Of a DNA stretch of 14,262 nucleotides, positions 8,352 through 14,262 are shown one piece after another. The DNA lies in the NCBI GenBank assembly GCA_938014915.1, contig CALLQQ010000091.1, forward strand, positions 1 through 14,262, given 5' to 3'. Position numbers and translations under genes: made by a program. Below the pieces are notes generated by a model that was given only the letters and a program-made list of their open reading frames with translations, was not told the DNA's origin and searched no databases. Numbering within the stretch: position 1 is the first letter of the stretch; every line of letters begins with the position of its first letter. The DNA comes from an uncultured Clostridia bacterium (lineage in GTDB: Bacteria > Bacillota > Clostridia > Oscillospirales > Ruminococcaceae).

Positions 8352-8400
8352 CAGTTTTTCAAGAAAATAGTTGAAATTGTCACCCCACCTTTTCCCCCGC

Positions 8401-8441
8401 AAATAAAAATAACCGCACAAACAATGTTTGTGCGGTTATTT
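8401..8441 (-). terminator. Intrinsic terminator of tRNA-Ser
   Basis: A 35-nt near-perfect inverted repeat (8407-8441; 17-nt arms around one base) with a GC core CCGCAC/GTGCGG. On the reverse strand it is followed by a T-rich tail (TTATTT). The outer arm starts at the last base of the encoded CCA end. Confidence 0.85.
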
Positions 8442-8530
8442 GGCAGAGAGAGAGGGATTCGAACCCTCGGCGGGTTTAACCCCGCACACGATTTCCAATC
8501 GTGCTCCTTCAGCCACTCGGACACCTCTCC
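8441..8530 (-). tRNA. tRNA-Ser (anticodon GGA)
   Basis: 90 nt including an encoded CCA. Reverse strand: acceptor GGAGAGG at 8524-8530, D arm TCCGAGTGGCTGAAGGA, and anticodon stem CACGA/TCGTG with loop TTGGAAA. The anticodon GGA is at 8494-8496 and reads UCC/UCU serine codons. A long class II variable arm follows (GCGGGGTTAAACCCGC), then the T arm GAGGG-TTCGAAT-CCCTC, the 3' acceptor strand, discriminator G and CCA. The long variable arm confirms serine identity. The terminal acceptor pairs are G-U, a mild oddity. It is transcribed alone, with its own promoter and terminator. Confidence 0.97.
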
Positions 8531-8569
8531 ACATATTAAGTTGTAAGATAAATTCAGCAGCGCTTAATT

Positions 8570-8598
8570 ATTATAGCAAAAATAATCTGATAATGCAA
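8570..8598 (-). promoter_or_regulatory. Promoter of tRNA-Ser
   Basis: Reverse strand TTGCAT (8593-8598), 17-nt spacer, TATAAT (8570-8575) preceded by TGC, an extended -10. It lies about 40 nt upstream of the tRNA 5' end. The stretch 8599-8703 between this promoter and the next one holds no gene that I can support. Confidence 0.85.
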
Positions 8599-8703
8599 GT
8601 ACCTATTATTAAGATTTTCAGCTTTTATCGAATTTTGTCTATTTCAGCAGAACTGCCCCACCCCTCACATGCAAATTTTCGCTAAAAGTAGCTAATCTTC
8701 CAA

Positions 8704-8732
8704 TTGACAAATGCCCTAAACTGTCGTATAAT
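8704..8732 (+). promoter_or_regulatory. Consensus sigma-A promoter of the LCP gene
   Basis: TTGACA (8704-8709), 17-nt spacer, TATAAT (8727-8732): a perfect consensus at both hexamers. It faces away from the tRNA promoter and gives a leader of about 40 nt. This predicts strong vegetative transcription. Confidence 0.9.
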
Positions 8733-8780
8733 AAACTACGTCTTATATATGTAAAAAGCCCACTAACAAATTAATGGGAG

Positions 8781-10034
8781 TTGTTTGAAATTAACGATAA
8801 ACCACAAAAATCCATGCCATCTAATGACGATGGCGCATGGTCAAATAAATTAACTGACACAAATTCGGATTCTACGGTACAAAATGACGAATCCGACGAT
8901 ATAGACGAAATTCTTAATGAATTTACATTGGAAGATGACTTAAACAATGCAGATCTAGAAAAAATAGCTGATCCTGTTATCATTACTAAGCCAAAAAGAA
9001 AAAGAATGAAATGGTTCCTTATTTCATCGGCATCGGTTTTTGCATTTGTAGTAATTGGCGTTCTCATTTATGCTGGAATTATTGTTGGCGGAATCAATTT
9101 TGATAAGGAATTCCCAAAAGATGACAGCAATTTAGGTATAACAACGCCACCAGTGCAGGAAGTTCCAAAAGAAGCTAATGCAATCACCAATATAGCACTT
9201 TTCGGCACAGACCAAAGATATGACGAAGATAGCCGTTCTGACGCTATTATGGTTCTAACATTGGATGGCAAACATAAGAAGATTAAGCTCACATCAATTA
9301 TGCGTGATAGCTATGTACATATTGATGGGTATGGAATGGATAAGATTAACCATGCATATTTCTATGGCGGTCCGACACTTGCCGTTAGGACAATTAATGA
9401 GAATTTCGGGCTTGATATTCGCAATTATGCCACCGTCAATTTTAACCAGTTGATGGAGATTGTCGATGCAATTGGCGGAGTTGATATTGAGATTAAAGAT
9501 TATGAACTTCGTAACATAAATTCACAAATTGAATATCAGTCTAGACTTTATGGTAAGCCAGCCACCTATATTGATTCACCTGGTAAGCATCACTTAAACG
9601 GGATACAGGCGCTTGGCTATTCACGGGTGCGTTATGTTGGTAATGGCGATTTCGAAAGAACGCAGAGGCAACGTGACCTACTTGATGCGCTTTTTCATGA
9701 GGCGCTGAGCCTAAACAAAATGGAGTATCCAGAAGTAGCGAGGAAGATTTTCCCCTATGTCCAGACTTCCATGTCTATTGAAGATGGGCTAAAGCTTGGC
9801 GGCATTTTTCTCAATAATTCTATATCAGTTGAGCAGGCTAGATTGCCAGCGGACAGTGGGCCCGCTATGGGAGAGGGACAATTGATAAATGGAATTTCAT
9901 ACCTTGTATACGATTTAGATGCTGCGAAAACAGCTATAAGGGCATTTATTTATGACGATATACCAATGGAAGACGATTCTTCCGATGATGATTCGACTGA
10001 TGATGAATCAGTTGACGACGTGACAATCGAATAA
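8781..10034 (+). CDS. LCP family (LytR-CpsA-Psr) cell-wall glycopolymer transferase
   Basis: 417 aa, single-pass membrane protein. A long acidic cytoplasmic tail (1-70) leads to KPKRKRMK and one membrane segment (about 77-101), then an external LCP domain (about 135-310). Diagnostic residues: Asp144 and Arg146 in FGTDQR, Arg152 and Asp154 in SRSDAIM, RDSYV at 175-179, IGGVDIE at about 231-237, GYSRVRY at 279-285, and GDFERTQRQRDLL from 289. These are the pyrophosphate- and polyprenyl-binding signatures of enzymes that move glycopolymers from a lipid carrier to peptidoglycan. The tail (last 25 residues) is a Asp/Ser-rich acidic repeat. It is a single-gene unit with promoter and terminator. The start is uncertain: TTG 8781 is the first in-frame start after a stop at 8772, but GGGAG abuts it with no spacing; the next ATG, 8814, has no visible ribosome site. 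Confidence 0.93.
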   Translation: MFEINDKPQKSMPSNDDGAWSNKLTDTNSDSTVQNDESDDIDEILNEFTLEDDLNNADLEKIADPVIITKPKRKRMKWFLISSASVFAFVVIGVLIYAGIIVGGINFDKEFPKDDSNLGITTPPVQEVPKEANAITNIALFGTDQRYDEDSRSDAIMVLTLDGKHKKIKLTSIMRDSYVHIDGYGMDKINHAYFYGGPTLAVRTINENFGLDIRNYATVNFNQLMEIVDAIGGVDIEIKDYELRNINSQIEYQSRLYGKPATYIDSPGKHHLNGIQALGYSRVRYVGNGDFERTQRQRDLLDALFHEALSLNKMEYPEVARKIFPYVQTSMSIEDGLKLGGIFLNNSISVEQARLPADSGPAMGEGQLINGISYLVYDLDAAKTAIRAFIYDDIPMEDDSSDDDSTDDESVDDVTIE

Positions 10035-10051
10035 GATAAAGTACGATTCAT

Positions 10052-10088
10052 AACTACTCTACGCAAATTGCGTGGAGTAGTTTTTTAT
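10052..10088 (+). terminator. Intrinsic terminator of the LCP gene
   Basis: Stem ACTACTCTACGCAA pairing with TTGCGTGGAGTAGT (one U-G pair), followed by TTTTTT. It lies 18 nt after the stop and separates this gene from the collagen-like operon. Confidence 0.9.
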
Positions 10089-10117
10089 ATAACAATATAT
10101 TTTTGCGTGCATATAAT
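10089..10117 (+). promoter_or_regulatory. Possible promoter of the collagen-like/glycosyltransferase operon
   Basis: TATAAT at 10112-10117, with only a poor -35 (ATAACA at 10089-10094, 17-nt spacing). The preceding GCATATAATG also resembles a late sporulation sigma-K -10 (CATA-n3-TA) at most positions. A regulated or sporulation-type promoter is possible. The leader would be about 60 nt. Confidence 0.35.
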
Positions 10118-10183
10118 GTTGTAGGCTTAAATAGCATAAATACATTTGGTGTATATGTTTCATTTTATCGAAAGGTTGATTAT

Positions 10184-11077
10184 ATGAGAGAGAATCGATA
10201 TCAGAACAGTGTTACTAATTCGCTGCTTCAAGGACTAGTATGTTGCAACAACTCACGTTGCAATTGTAATTGCAACTGTAACTGTAACTGCAATTGCAAT
10301 GTAGGCCCAACAGGTCCGACGGGTCCACAGGGAATCCAAGGGGTGCGTGGGATAAGGGGGCCAACGGGGCCGCAAGGAATGCAAGGCATCAGTGGTCCGA
10401 CGGGACCGCAAGGAATTCAGGGAATTCGTGGATTTAGAGGACCGACGGGACCGCAAGGAATCCAAGGCATCGAAGGACCGACAGGTCCAATGGGATTTCA
10501 AGGGCCGCAGGGAATTCAAGGACCGACGGGGCCGCAAGGAATTCAAGGACCGGTAGGGCCGACAGGACCCATGGGGTTGCAAGGACCGCAGGGAATTCAA
10601 GGACCGACGGGACCGCAAGGAATTCAAGGACCGGTAGGACCGACAGGACCAGCCGGAACGGATTCTCAGCTAAGGGGAGTTCAAGTTCAGCTAACGAATT
10701 CGGGCGGAAGCACAATTCCAAATGGTGCGAATGTTCTGTTCAACAATGTTATTACCGACCAGAGTTTGAATATCACCTATAATAGTGCCAACGGGGAATT
10801 CCTACTTACATCCGCAAGAAACTACTATATTTCATGGTGGATTGCGACAAATGGCGCTAATAATTCGCAGTCAATAACATTCGACGTGCAATTGAATGGC
10901 AGTGGTGGAATACGAGCTTCAACCCCGATTACAACGGGGCAATTACATGGAACCGCATTTATAGCAGTCGGCGCTGCTCCTGCTACACTTTCACTTGTTA
11001 ATGTGACGGGCGATGCCGTTTCGATACCGACTATCCCAATTCAAGCAAATATAGTAGTGATGGAATCGGCTTTATGA
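10184..11077 (+). CDS. Collagen-like surface protein with (Cys-Asn)7 N-terminus (BclA-like)
   Basis: 297 aa from ATG 10184 (AAAGG 8 nt upstream); an upstream TTG at 10103 is in frame but lies in the promoter region. Three parts. Residues 1-39 form a Cys/Asn-rich head with Cys20-Cys21 and then seven Cys-Asn pairs (26-39); it has no hydrophobic signal peptide. Residues 41-160 form 40 uninterrupted Gly-X-Y triplets, ten of them GPT. Residues 161-297 form a Ser/Thr/Asn-rich beta domain (TNSGGSTIPNG..., ending VVMESAL) of the size and character of the trimeric BclA/C1q-like C-terminal domain. By analogy this is a trimeric filament of the spore or cell surface. BclA proteins carry O-glycans on GPT threonines, and two glycosyltransferase genes follow 28 nt downstream. 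Surface location and spore role are inferred. The lack of a signal peptide favours assembly in the mother cell over secretion. Confidence 0.85.
   Translation: MRENRYQNSVTNSLLQGLVCCNNSRCNCNCNCNCNCNCNVGPTGPTGPQGIQGVRGIRGPTGPQGMQGISGPTGPQGIQGIRGFRGPTGPQGIQGIEGPTGPMGFQGPQGIQGPTGPQGIQGPVGPTGPMGLQGPQGIQGPTGPQGIQGPVGPTGPAGTDSQLRGVQVQLTNSGGSTIPNGANVLFNNVITDQSLNITYNSANGEFLLTSARNYYISWWIATNGANNSQSITFDVQLNGSGGIRASTPITTGQLHGTAFIAVGAAPATLSLVNVTGDAVSIPTIPIQANIVVMESAL
10475..10636 (+). repeat. Tandem 81-bp repeat in the collagen-like region
   Basis: Two adjacent 27-codon units (10475-10555, 10556-10636) encode the same nine triplets, GPT-GPM-G(F/L)Q-GPQ-GIQ-GPT-GPQ-GIQ-GPV. I count about seven base differences, nearly all silent; the only protein change is Phe to Leu. 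It sits within a longer array of shorter GPTGPQGIQG-type repeats (from about 10304 to 10660). Confidence 0.85.
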
Positions 11078-11105
11078 CTTTAAATTTTGCAAGGTTGGTG
11101 ATGAA

Positions 11106-12194
11106 TTGAAAGAATACAAAGTTTGCGTATATGCAATTTGCAAGAATGAAGAAAAATTCGTCAAACGGTGGATAGATTCAATGAAAGAGGCAGATGAAAT
11201 AATCGTCACCGATACAGGTTCTACCGATGGAACAGTGGAGAAACTCCGTGAACTTGGAGCAGTCGTTCACATTCACAATATCGATCCGTGGAGATTCGAT
11301 ATTGCTAGGAATATTGCTCTTTCCCATGTGGCGGAAGATGCCGATATCTGCGTTTCATGCGATCTAGATGAAGTATTTGAAAAAGGGTGGAGGGCGAAAC
11401 TAGAAAAAGCATGGGCGGAAGATGTCACCATTGCAAAATATAAATATAATTGGAGTTTCGGTATTGACGGCTCGCCCGATGTGCAATATAACCTCTCTAA
11501 AATTCATTCAAGGCATGATTATAAATGGGTGTATCCCGTGCATGAATGCCTTGAATATATCGGCGACAAGCAGGAAAAAGCTGTTTTTGTAGATGGAATG
11601 GTAGTCAATCACTTCCCCGATAGCAGTAAATCCCGTGGGCAATACCTCCCCCTACTCGAACTTGCAGTAAAGGAAAATCCCGACAACGATAGATTGACGT
11701 TTTGGCTTGGCAGGGAGTATATTTTTTATCAGAAATATGATGAATGTATCGCCACATTAAAGCGTTATCTGAATTTAGAATCTGCAACTTGGAACGAAGA
11801 AAGGAGTGCGGGCTATCGCTTTATAGCAAGGGCATATCAGGGTAAAGGCGATATGCAAAATGCAAAGTTATTCCTGCTAAAGGCGATAGCCGAATGTGCA
11901 TATATCCGTGAACCGTATTTGCATCTTGCTAGATTAGGATATGTGCTAAGCGATTGGCCACTTGCATATTTTGCCGCCAGCGAAGCATTGAAAATCACCG
12001 AAAAAACAAATAGCTATTTATTTGAATCCCAGGGCTGGGGATATGAAATATATGATTTAGGTGCAATATCGGCGTTCCATTTAGGTGCATATAACCGCTC
12101 ACACGAACTTGCAAAAATTGCGCTCGAACTTGAACCGGACAATGCCCGTCTAAAGCAAAATCTAGATATCATCAAAACAAAATTAACGGGGTGA
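11106..12194 (+). CDS. Family 2 glycosyltransferase with C-terminal TPR-like repeats (copy 1)
   Basis: 362 aa, starting at TTG 11106 behind AAGGTTGGTGAT; no ATG is usable (the nearby ATG 11101 hits a stop after two codons). The GT-A domain (about 1-180) shows ICKNEE (11-16), DTGSTDGT (36-43) for nucleotide-sugar binding, PWRFDIARN (61-69), the DxD-type metal site Asp86-Leu-Asp88, and YPVHE (143-147). The C-terminal half (about 180-362) is helical with tetratricopeptide-like units (for example GYRFIARAYQGKGDMQNAKLFLLKAI). It is cytosolic, with no membrane segment. This GT2-plus-TPR layout is that of C. difficile SgtA, near the bclA3 collagen gene, and of SunS, which glycosylates a peptide cysteine. 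It therefore probably glycosylates the collagen-like protein encoded 28 nt upstream. Sugar and acceptor residue are unknown. Confidence 0.88.
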   Translation: MKEYKVCVYAICKNEEKFVKRWIDSMKEADEIIVTDTGSTDGTVEKLRELGAVVHIHNIDPWRFDIARNIALSHVAEDADICVSCDLDEVFEKGWRAKLEKAWAEDVTIAKYKYNWSFGIDGSPDVQYNLSKIHSRHDYKWVYPVHECLEYIGDKQEKAVFVDGMVVNHFPDSSKSRGQYLPLLELAVKENPDNDRLTFWLGREYIFYQKYDECIATLKRYLNLESATWNEERSAGYRFIARAYQGKGDMQNAKLFLLKAIAECAYIREPYLHLARLGYVLSDWPLAYFAASEALKITEKTNSYLFESQGWGYEIYDLGAISAFHLGAYNRSHELAKIALELEPDNARLKQNLDIIKTKLTG

Positions 12195-12198
12195 AGGC

Positions 12199-13311
12199 GT
12201 GAATAAATACAAAGTTTGCGTATATGCAATTTGCAAGAATGAAGAAAAATTCGTCAGTCGCTGGGTAGATTCAATGAATGAGGCGGATATAATCGTAGTT
12301 ACCGATACGGGTTCTACCGATGGCACAGTAGGGAAACTGCGTGAACTTGGGGCGACGGTGCATGTAAATAAGATTTCCCCGTGGCGATTCGATATAGCTA
12401 GGAATGTGTCACTTGCCAATGTCCCTGATGACGTTGATATATGTGTTTGCACGGATCTTGATGAAACCTTTGAAAAAGGGTGGAGAGGTCACCTTGAAAA
12501 AAGTTGGAGTGACGATACAAATAACGGCAACTATCTATACAATTGGAGCCTGAAAAGTGACGGTTCGCCCGATGTGCAGTTCAACTATTTTAAAGTACAT
12601 TCTAGGCACGAATATCGGTGGATTTACCCCGTGCATGAATGTCTTGAATACATCGGAACTAAGCCAGAAAAGAAAGTCTATATTGATGGAATGGTGCTAA
12701 ATCACTACCCCGATAGTAGCAAATCAAGGAGTTCATATCTGCCACTACTAGAGCTTGCCGTTAAGGAAAGTCCTAACGATAGCCGTATGTCATATTATCT
12801 TGGTCGGGAATATATGTATATGGGAATGTGGGAAAAATCAATAGACCAGCTTGAGCGGCATTTATCCCTCCCCTCATCAACTTGGTCGGAGGAGCGGAGC
12901 GCCGCAATGCGTGATATTGCACAATGTTATAGAAATCTAGGTGATTATAATAATGCATACCGTTGGTATTTACGTGCAATAGCGCAGTGCCCGACAATGA
13001 GAGAACCCTATATCGAATGTGCGCAGCTACAATATGATTATCAAAATTTTGAAGCGGTATTTTTCATGGTGCAGGAGGCATTGAAAATTCAGCATAAATC
13101 CGCAAATTATATCAACAATGCCTATGCGTGGAATGAGAATCCGTATGACTTGGCGGCGCTTGCCTGCTTTAAATTAGGCATGCATGAGCGCTCACTTGAA
13201 TATGCAAAAACAGCATTAGAGTATTCGCCAAATAATAAAAGACTGCAAGAGAATGTCGACACGATTAAAAAAGTTTTAGATAGCGATATTAAACCTACAT
13301 TGTATAATTAA
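12199..13311 (+). CDS. Family 2 glycosyltransferase with C-terminal TPR-like repeats (copy 2)
   Basis: 370 aa, GTG start at 12199 with GGGGTGAAGG overlapping the stop of copy 1 (4-nt gap), hence co-translated. It aligns without gaps to copy 1 through residue 200, with roughly 70% identity by my own count, then diverges more in the repeat half. The key residues are kept: DTGSTDGT (36-43), DLDE at 86-89, YPVHE (143-147), NHYPDSSKSR. The tail adds about eight residues (ending IKPTLYN). The divergence in the repeat region, which in this class is thought to hold the acceptor, fits two enzymes with different acceptor or sequential-transfer roles. The base-level identity of the first 51 nt with copy 1 is total. 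It is the last gene before the shared terminator. Confidence 0.88.
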   Translation: MNKYKVCVYAICKNEEKFVSRWVDSMNEADIIVVTDTGSTDGTVGKLRELGATVHVNKISPWRFDIARNVSLANVPDDVDICVCTDLDETFEKGWRGHLEKSWSDDTNNGNYLYNWSLKSDGSPDVQFNYFKVHSRHEYRWIYPVHECLEYIGTKPEKKVYIDGMVLNHYPDSSKSRSSYLPLLELAVKESPNDSRMSYYLGREYMYMGMWEKSIDQLERHLSLPSSTWSEERSAAMRDIAQCYRNLGDYNNAYRWYLRAIAQCPTMREPYIECAQLQYDYQNFEAVFFMVQEALKIQHKSANYINNAYAWNENPYDLAALACFKLGMHERSLEYAKTALEYSPNNKRLQENVDTIKKVLDSDIKPTLYN

Positions 13312-13342
13312 TATATAAAAAGGCTAAAATAAGACTGTGCTA

Positions 13343-13392
13343 ATGCTCACTTTTGTGTTTGCATTTATTATCTTCACGAATTTTCTTCGTGA
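13343..13392 (+). other. Two small stem-loops in the 3' untranslated region
   Basis: First: AATGC...GCATT with an inner CAC-TTTT-GTG (about 13343-13366). Second: TCACGAA-TTTTC-TTCGTGA (13374-13392), 7 bp with a 5-nt loop. They lie between the last glycosyltransferase stop and the palindromic terminator. Function is unknown; possibly mRNA 3' end protection. Confidence 0.45.
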
Positions 13393-13411
13393 TACTATTG
13401 AGCAAGAGCAT

Positions 13412-13447
13412 AAGGAGCTATGATATTAATATCATAGCTCCTTTTAC
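13412..13447. terminator. Palindromic terminator between convergent genes
   Basis: A perfect 32-bp palindrome (13412-13443, 16-nt arms, no spacer; AAGGAGCTATGATATT and its complement). On the plus strand CCTTTTACTTGTTT follows, a modest U tract. It starts 100 nt after the glycosyltransferase stop and ends 8 nt from the parC stop, so it likely serves both directions. The minus-strand tail is less U-rich. Confidence 0.7.
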
Positions 13448-13451
13448 TTGT

Positions 13452-14262
13452 TTAAATTAAGCTCATTTGATCAGGTTCCGTGAAATCCCTCGCTATCGCT
13501 CCCGTTGCTGGTAGATTCTTCACACGGTATCGTGCCGGATTCTTAATTAAATCGTCGCTGAATTCATATACCGAAGATAGAGTTGCCTTTTTCTTCAGTG
13601 TCATTACATTAACGCCAACGGTATTGCGTGATGCCTTGCTAAGTATCAGCGCCGAATTGAAAATGAGCATTCTGTTATCGCTCGATAGCAATGCGAATTC
13701 CTTATCCTCAGTTAGTGTAAATAGGGCGACCAGCGGCGATCTGTCCGTATATGCATTCGATAATCTGCGTCGCCTTGTTTTAGTTTCGTATTGTTTTAGC
13801 GATACTTTTGTCGCCTTACCATTTTCGAAGAAGAAAAGAAGTTCCTCACTATAATCAAGTGTGACTACCATAGTATGAACATTCTCACCCTCGTCAAAGC
13901 CAAGTTTTGCCGGGATATATTCGCCAAGCAGGCTCGCTTTAGTATCTTCAAAGTCGCTCGCCCTCGATTTATATACCTGCTGCTTATCGGTGAAGAAAAG
14001 CAATTCGTGGTGGTTTGTTCCCTCAATTGAAAGCTCAATGCTATCACCATCTTTGAGATTATGGTCACTGCTCATACGCAGCGATTGCGGTATAAGCTTC
14101 TTAAAATAGCCCTCTTTTGATATAATTAGGTGTGCTGGATAATTCGGAATTTCCTCCTGCGCCTCTTCCTCAATTTCCACCGCTTCATAATCAAGCTTAG
14201 TCTTTCTCGGATTGCCGAATTTCTTCGCCGTTTCCTTCAGTTCTGCTATTATAATCGCCTTG
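13452..14262 (-). CDS. parC: DNA topoisomerase IV subunit A (ParC/GyrA family), C-terminal part
   Basis: Partial: the reading frame is open to the right edge, so the start lies outside; a GTG at 14180 is internal, not a start. 269 residues are visible. They open with IAELKETAKKFGNPRKTKLD, the conserved end of the GyrA/ParC coiled-coil and breakage-reunion region. An acidic linker (about EIEEEAQEEIPNYPA) follows, then the beta-pinwheel domain with repeated blades (ISKEGYFKKLIP, ELLFFTDKQQVYK, ELLFFFENGKATK, KEFALLSSDNRMLIF). This domain binds DNA and sets topology preference in the enzyme that unlinks daughter chromosomes. The linker and the absence of a clear GyrA-box favour the clostridial topoisomerase IV branch over gyrase; the distinction is moderate. 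It converges on the glycosyltransferase operon. Confidence 0.85.
   Translation of the reverse strand, partial: KAIIIAELKETAKKFGNPRKTKLDYEAVEIEEEAQEEIPNYPAHLIISKEGYFKKLIPQSLRMSSDHNLKDGDSIELSIEGTNHHELLFFTDKQQVYKSRASDFEDTKASLLGEYIPAKLGFDEGENVHTMVVTLDYSEELLFFFENGKATKVSLKQYETKTRRRRLSNAYTDRSPLVALFTLTEDKEFALLSSDNRMLIFNSALILSKASRNTVGVNVMTLKKKATLSSVYEFSDDLIKNPARYRVKNLPATGAIARDFTEPDQMSLI

Noticed and set aside
8441..8530. tRNA-Ser as an integration site for a mobile island
   Set aside because: I found no integrase gene and no second copy of the tRNA 3' end in the window, so there is no support for an attachment site here.
8428..8685. Plus-strand frame of 85 codons containing AEREGFEPS
   Set aside because: It is antisense to tRNA-Ser; this peptide is a well-known spurious translation of tRNA complements.
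8771..9292. Minus-strand frames opposite the LCP gene
   Set aside because: They overlap conserved LCP motifs and the LCP promoter/leader; no independent promoter or ribosome site is visible.
10304..10660. Regular short repeats resembling a CRISPR array
   Set aside because: The periodicity is a multiple of nine bases and encodes continuous Gly-X-Y triplets; there are no unique spacers and no cas genes.
10253..10721. Two long minus-strand open frames across the collagen repeats
   Set aside because: They arise because the repetitive Gly-Pro-Thr/Gln coding sequence lacks stops on the other strand; the predicted peptides are low-complexity Leu/Arg/Ser repeats with no ribosome site.

Overview
The window looks like a chromosomal segment of a low-GC Gram-positive anaerobe of the Clostridia, most likely a Lachnospiraceae member. 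This rests on AT-rich DNA, sigma-A type promoters, strong GGAGG ribosome sites, frequent TTG/GTG starts, a clostridial-type topoisomerase IV A subunit, an LCP-family protein, and a collagen-like surface protein of the kind found on spores. The genus is inference; there is no 16S or other marker gene.

Layout, left to right. (1) 1-3830, minus strand: a type I restriction operon read right to left. It holds a one-domain HsdS-like protein (TTG start), full-length HsdR, and the first 36 codons of a second HsdS that runs off the left edge. A consensus promoter at 3802-3830 is bracketed by direct and inverted repeats. hsdM is not in view. (2) 3953-8351, minus strand: a four-gene ABC operon comprising a beta-propeller-like lipoprotein, a permease, an ATPase and a second permease, with its own promoter and terminator and no regulator gene beside it. 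(3) 8401-8598, minus strand: tRNA-Ser(GGA) with a consensus promoter and a strong terminator. (4) 8704-10088, plus strand: a single LCP (LytR-CpsA-Psr) gene with a near-perfect promoter and terminator. (5) 10112-13447, plus strand: a collagen-like protein with an N-terminal (Cys-Asn)7 tract, followed by two tandem paralogous family-2 glycosyltransferases with C-terminal helical repeats. (6) 13452-14262, minus strand: the C-terminal part of a ParC/GyrA-type topoisomerase subunit, convergent with region 5 over a 32-bp perfect palindrome.

The most interesting unit is region 5. An uninterrupted run of about 40 Gly-X-Y triplets carries ten GPT triplets, the known O-glycosylation context in BclA-type spore collagens, and lies directly upstream of two SgtA/SunS-like glycosyltransferases. 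It reads as a self-contained surface-glycoprotein cassette. The Cys-Asn comb ahead of the collagen domain is unusual and has no assigned role. The LCP gene next door could act on cell-wall glycopolymers but has its own terminator, so a link is not shown.
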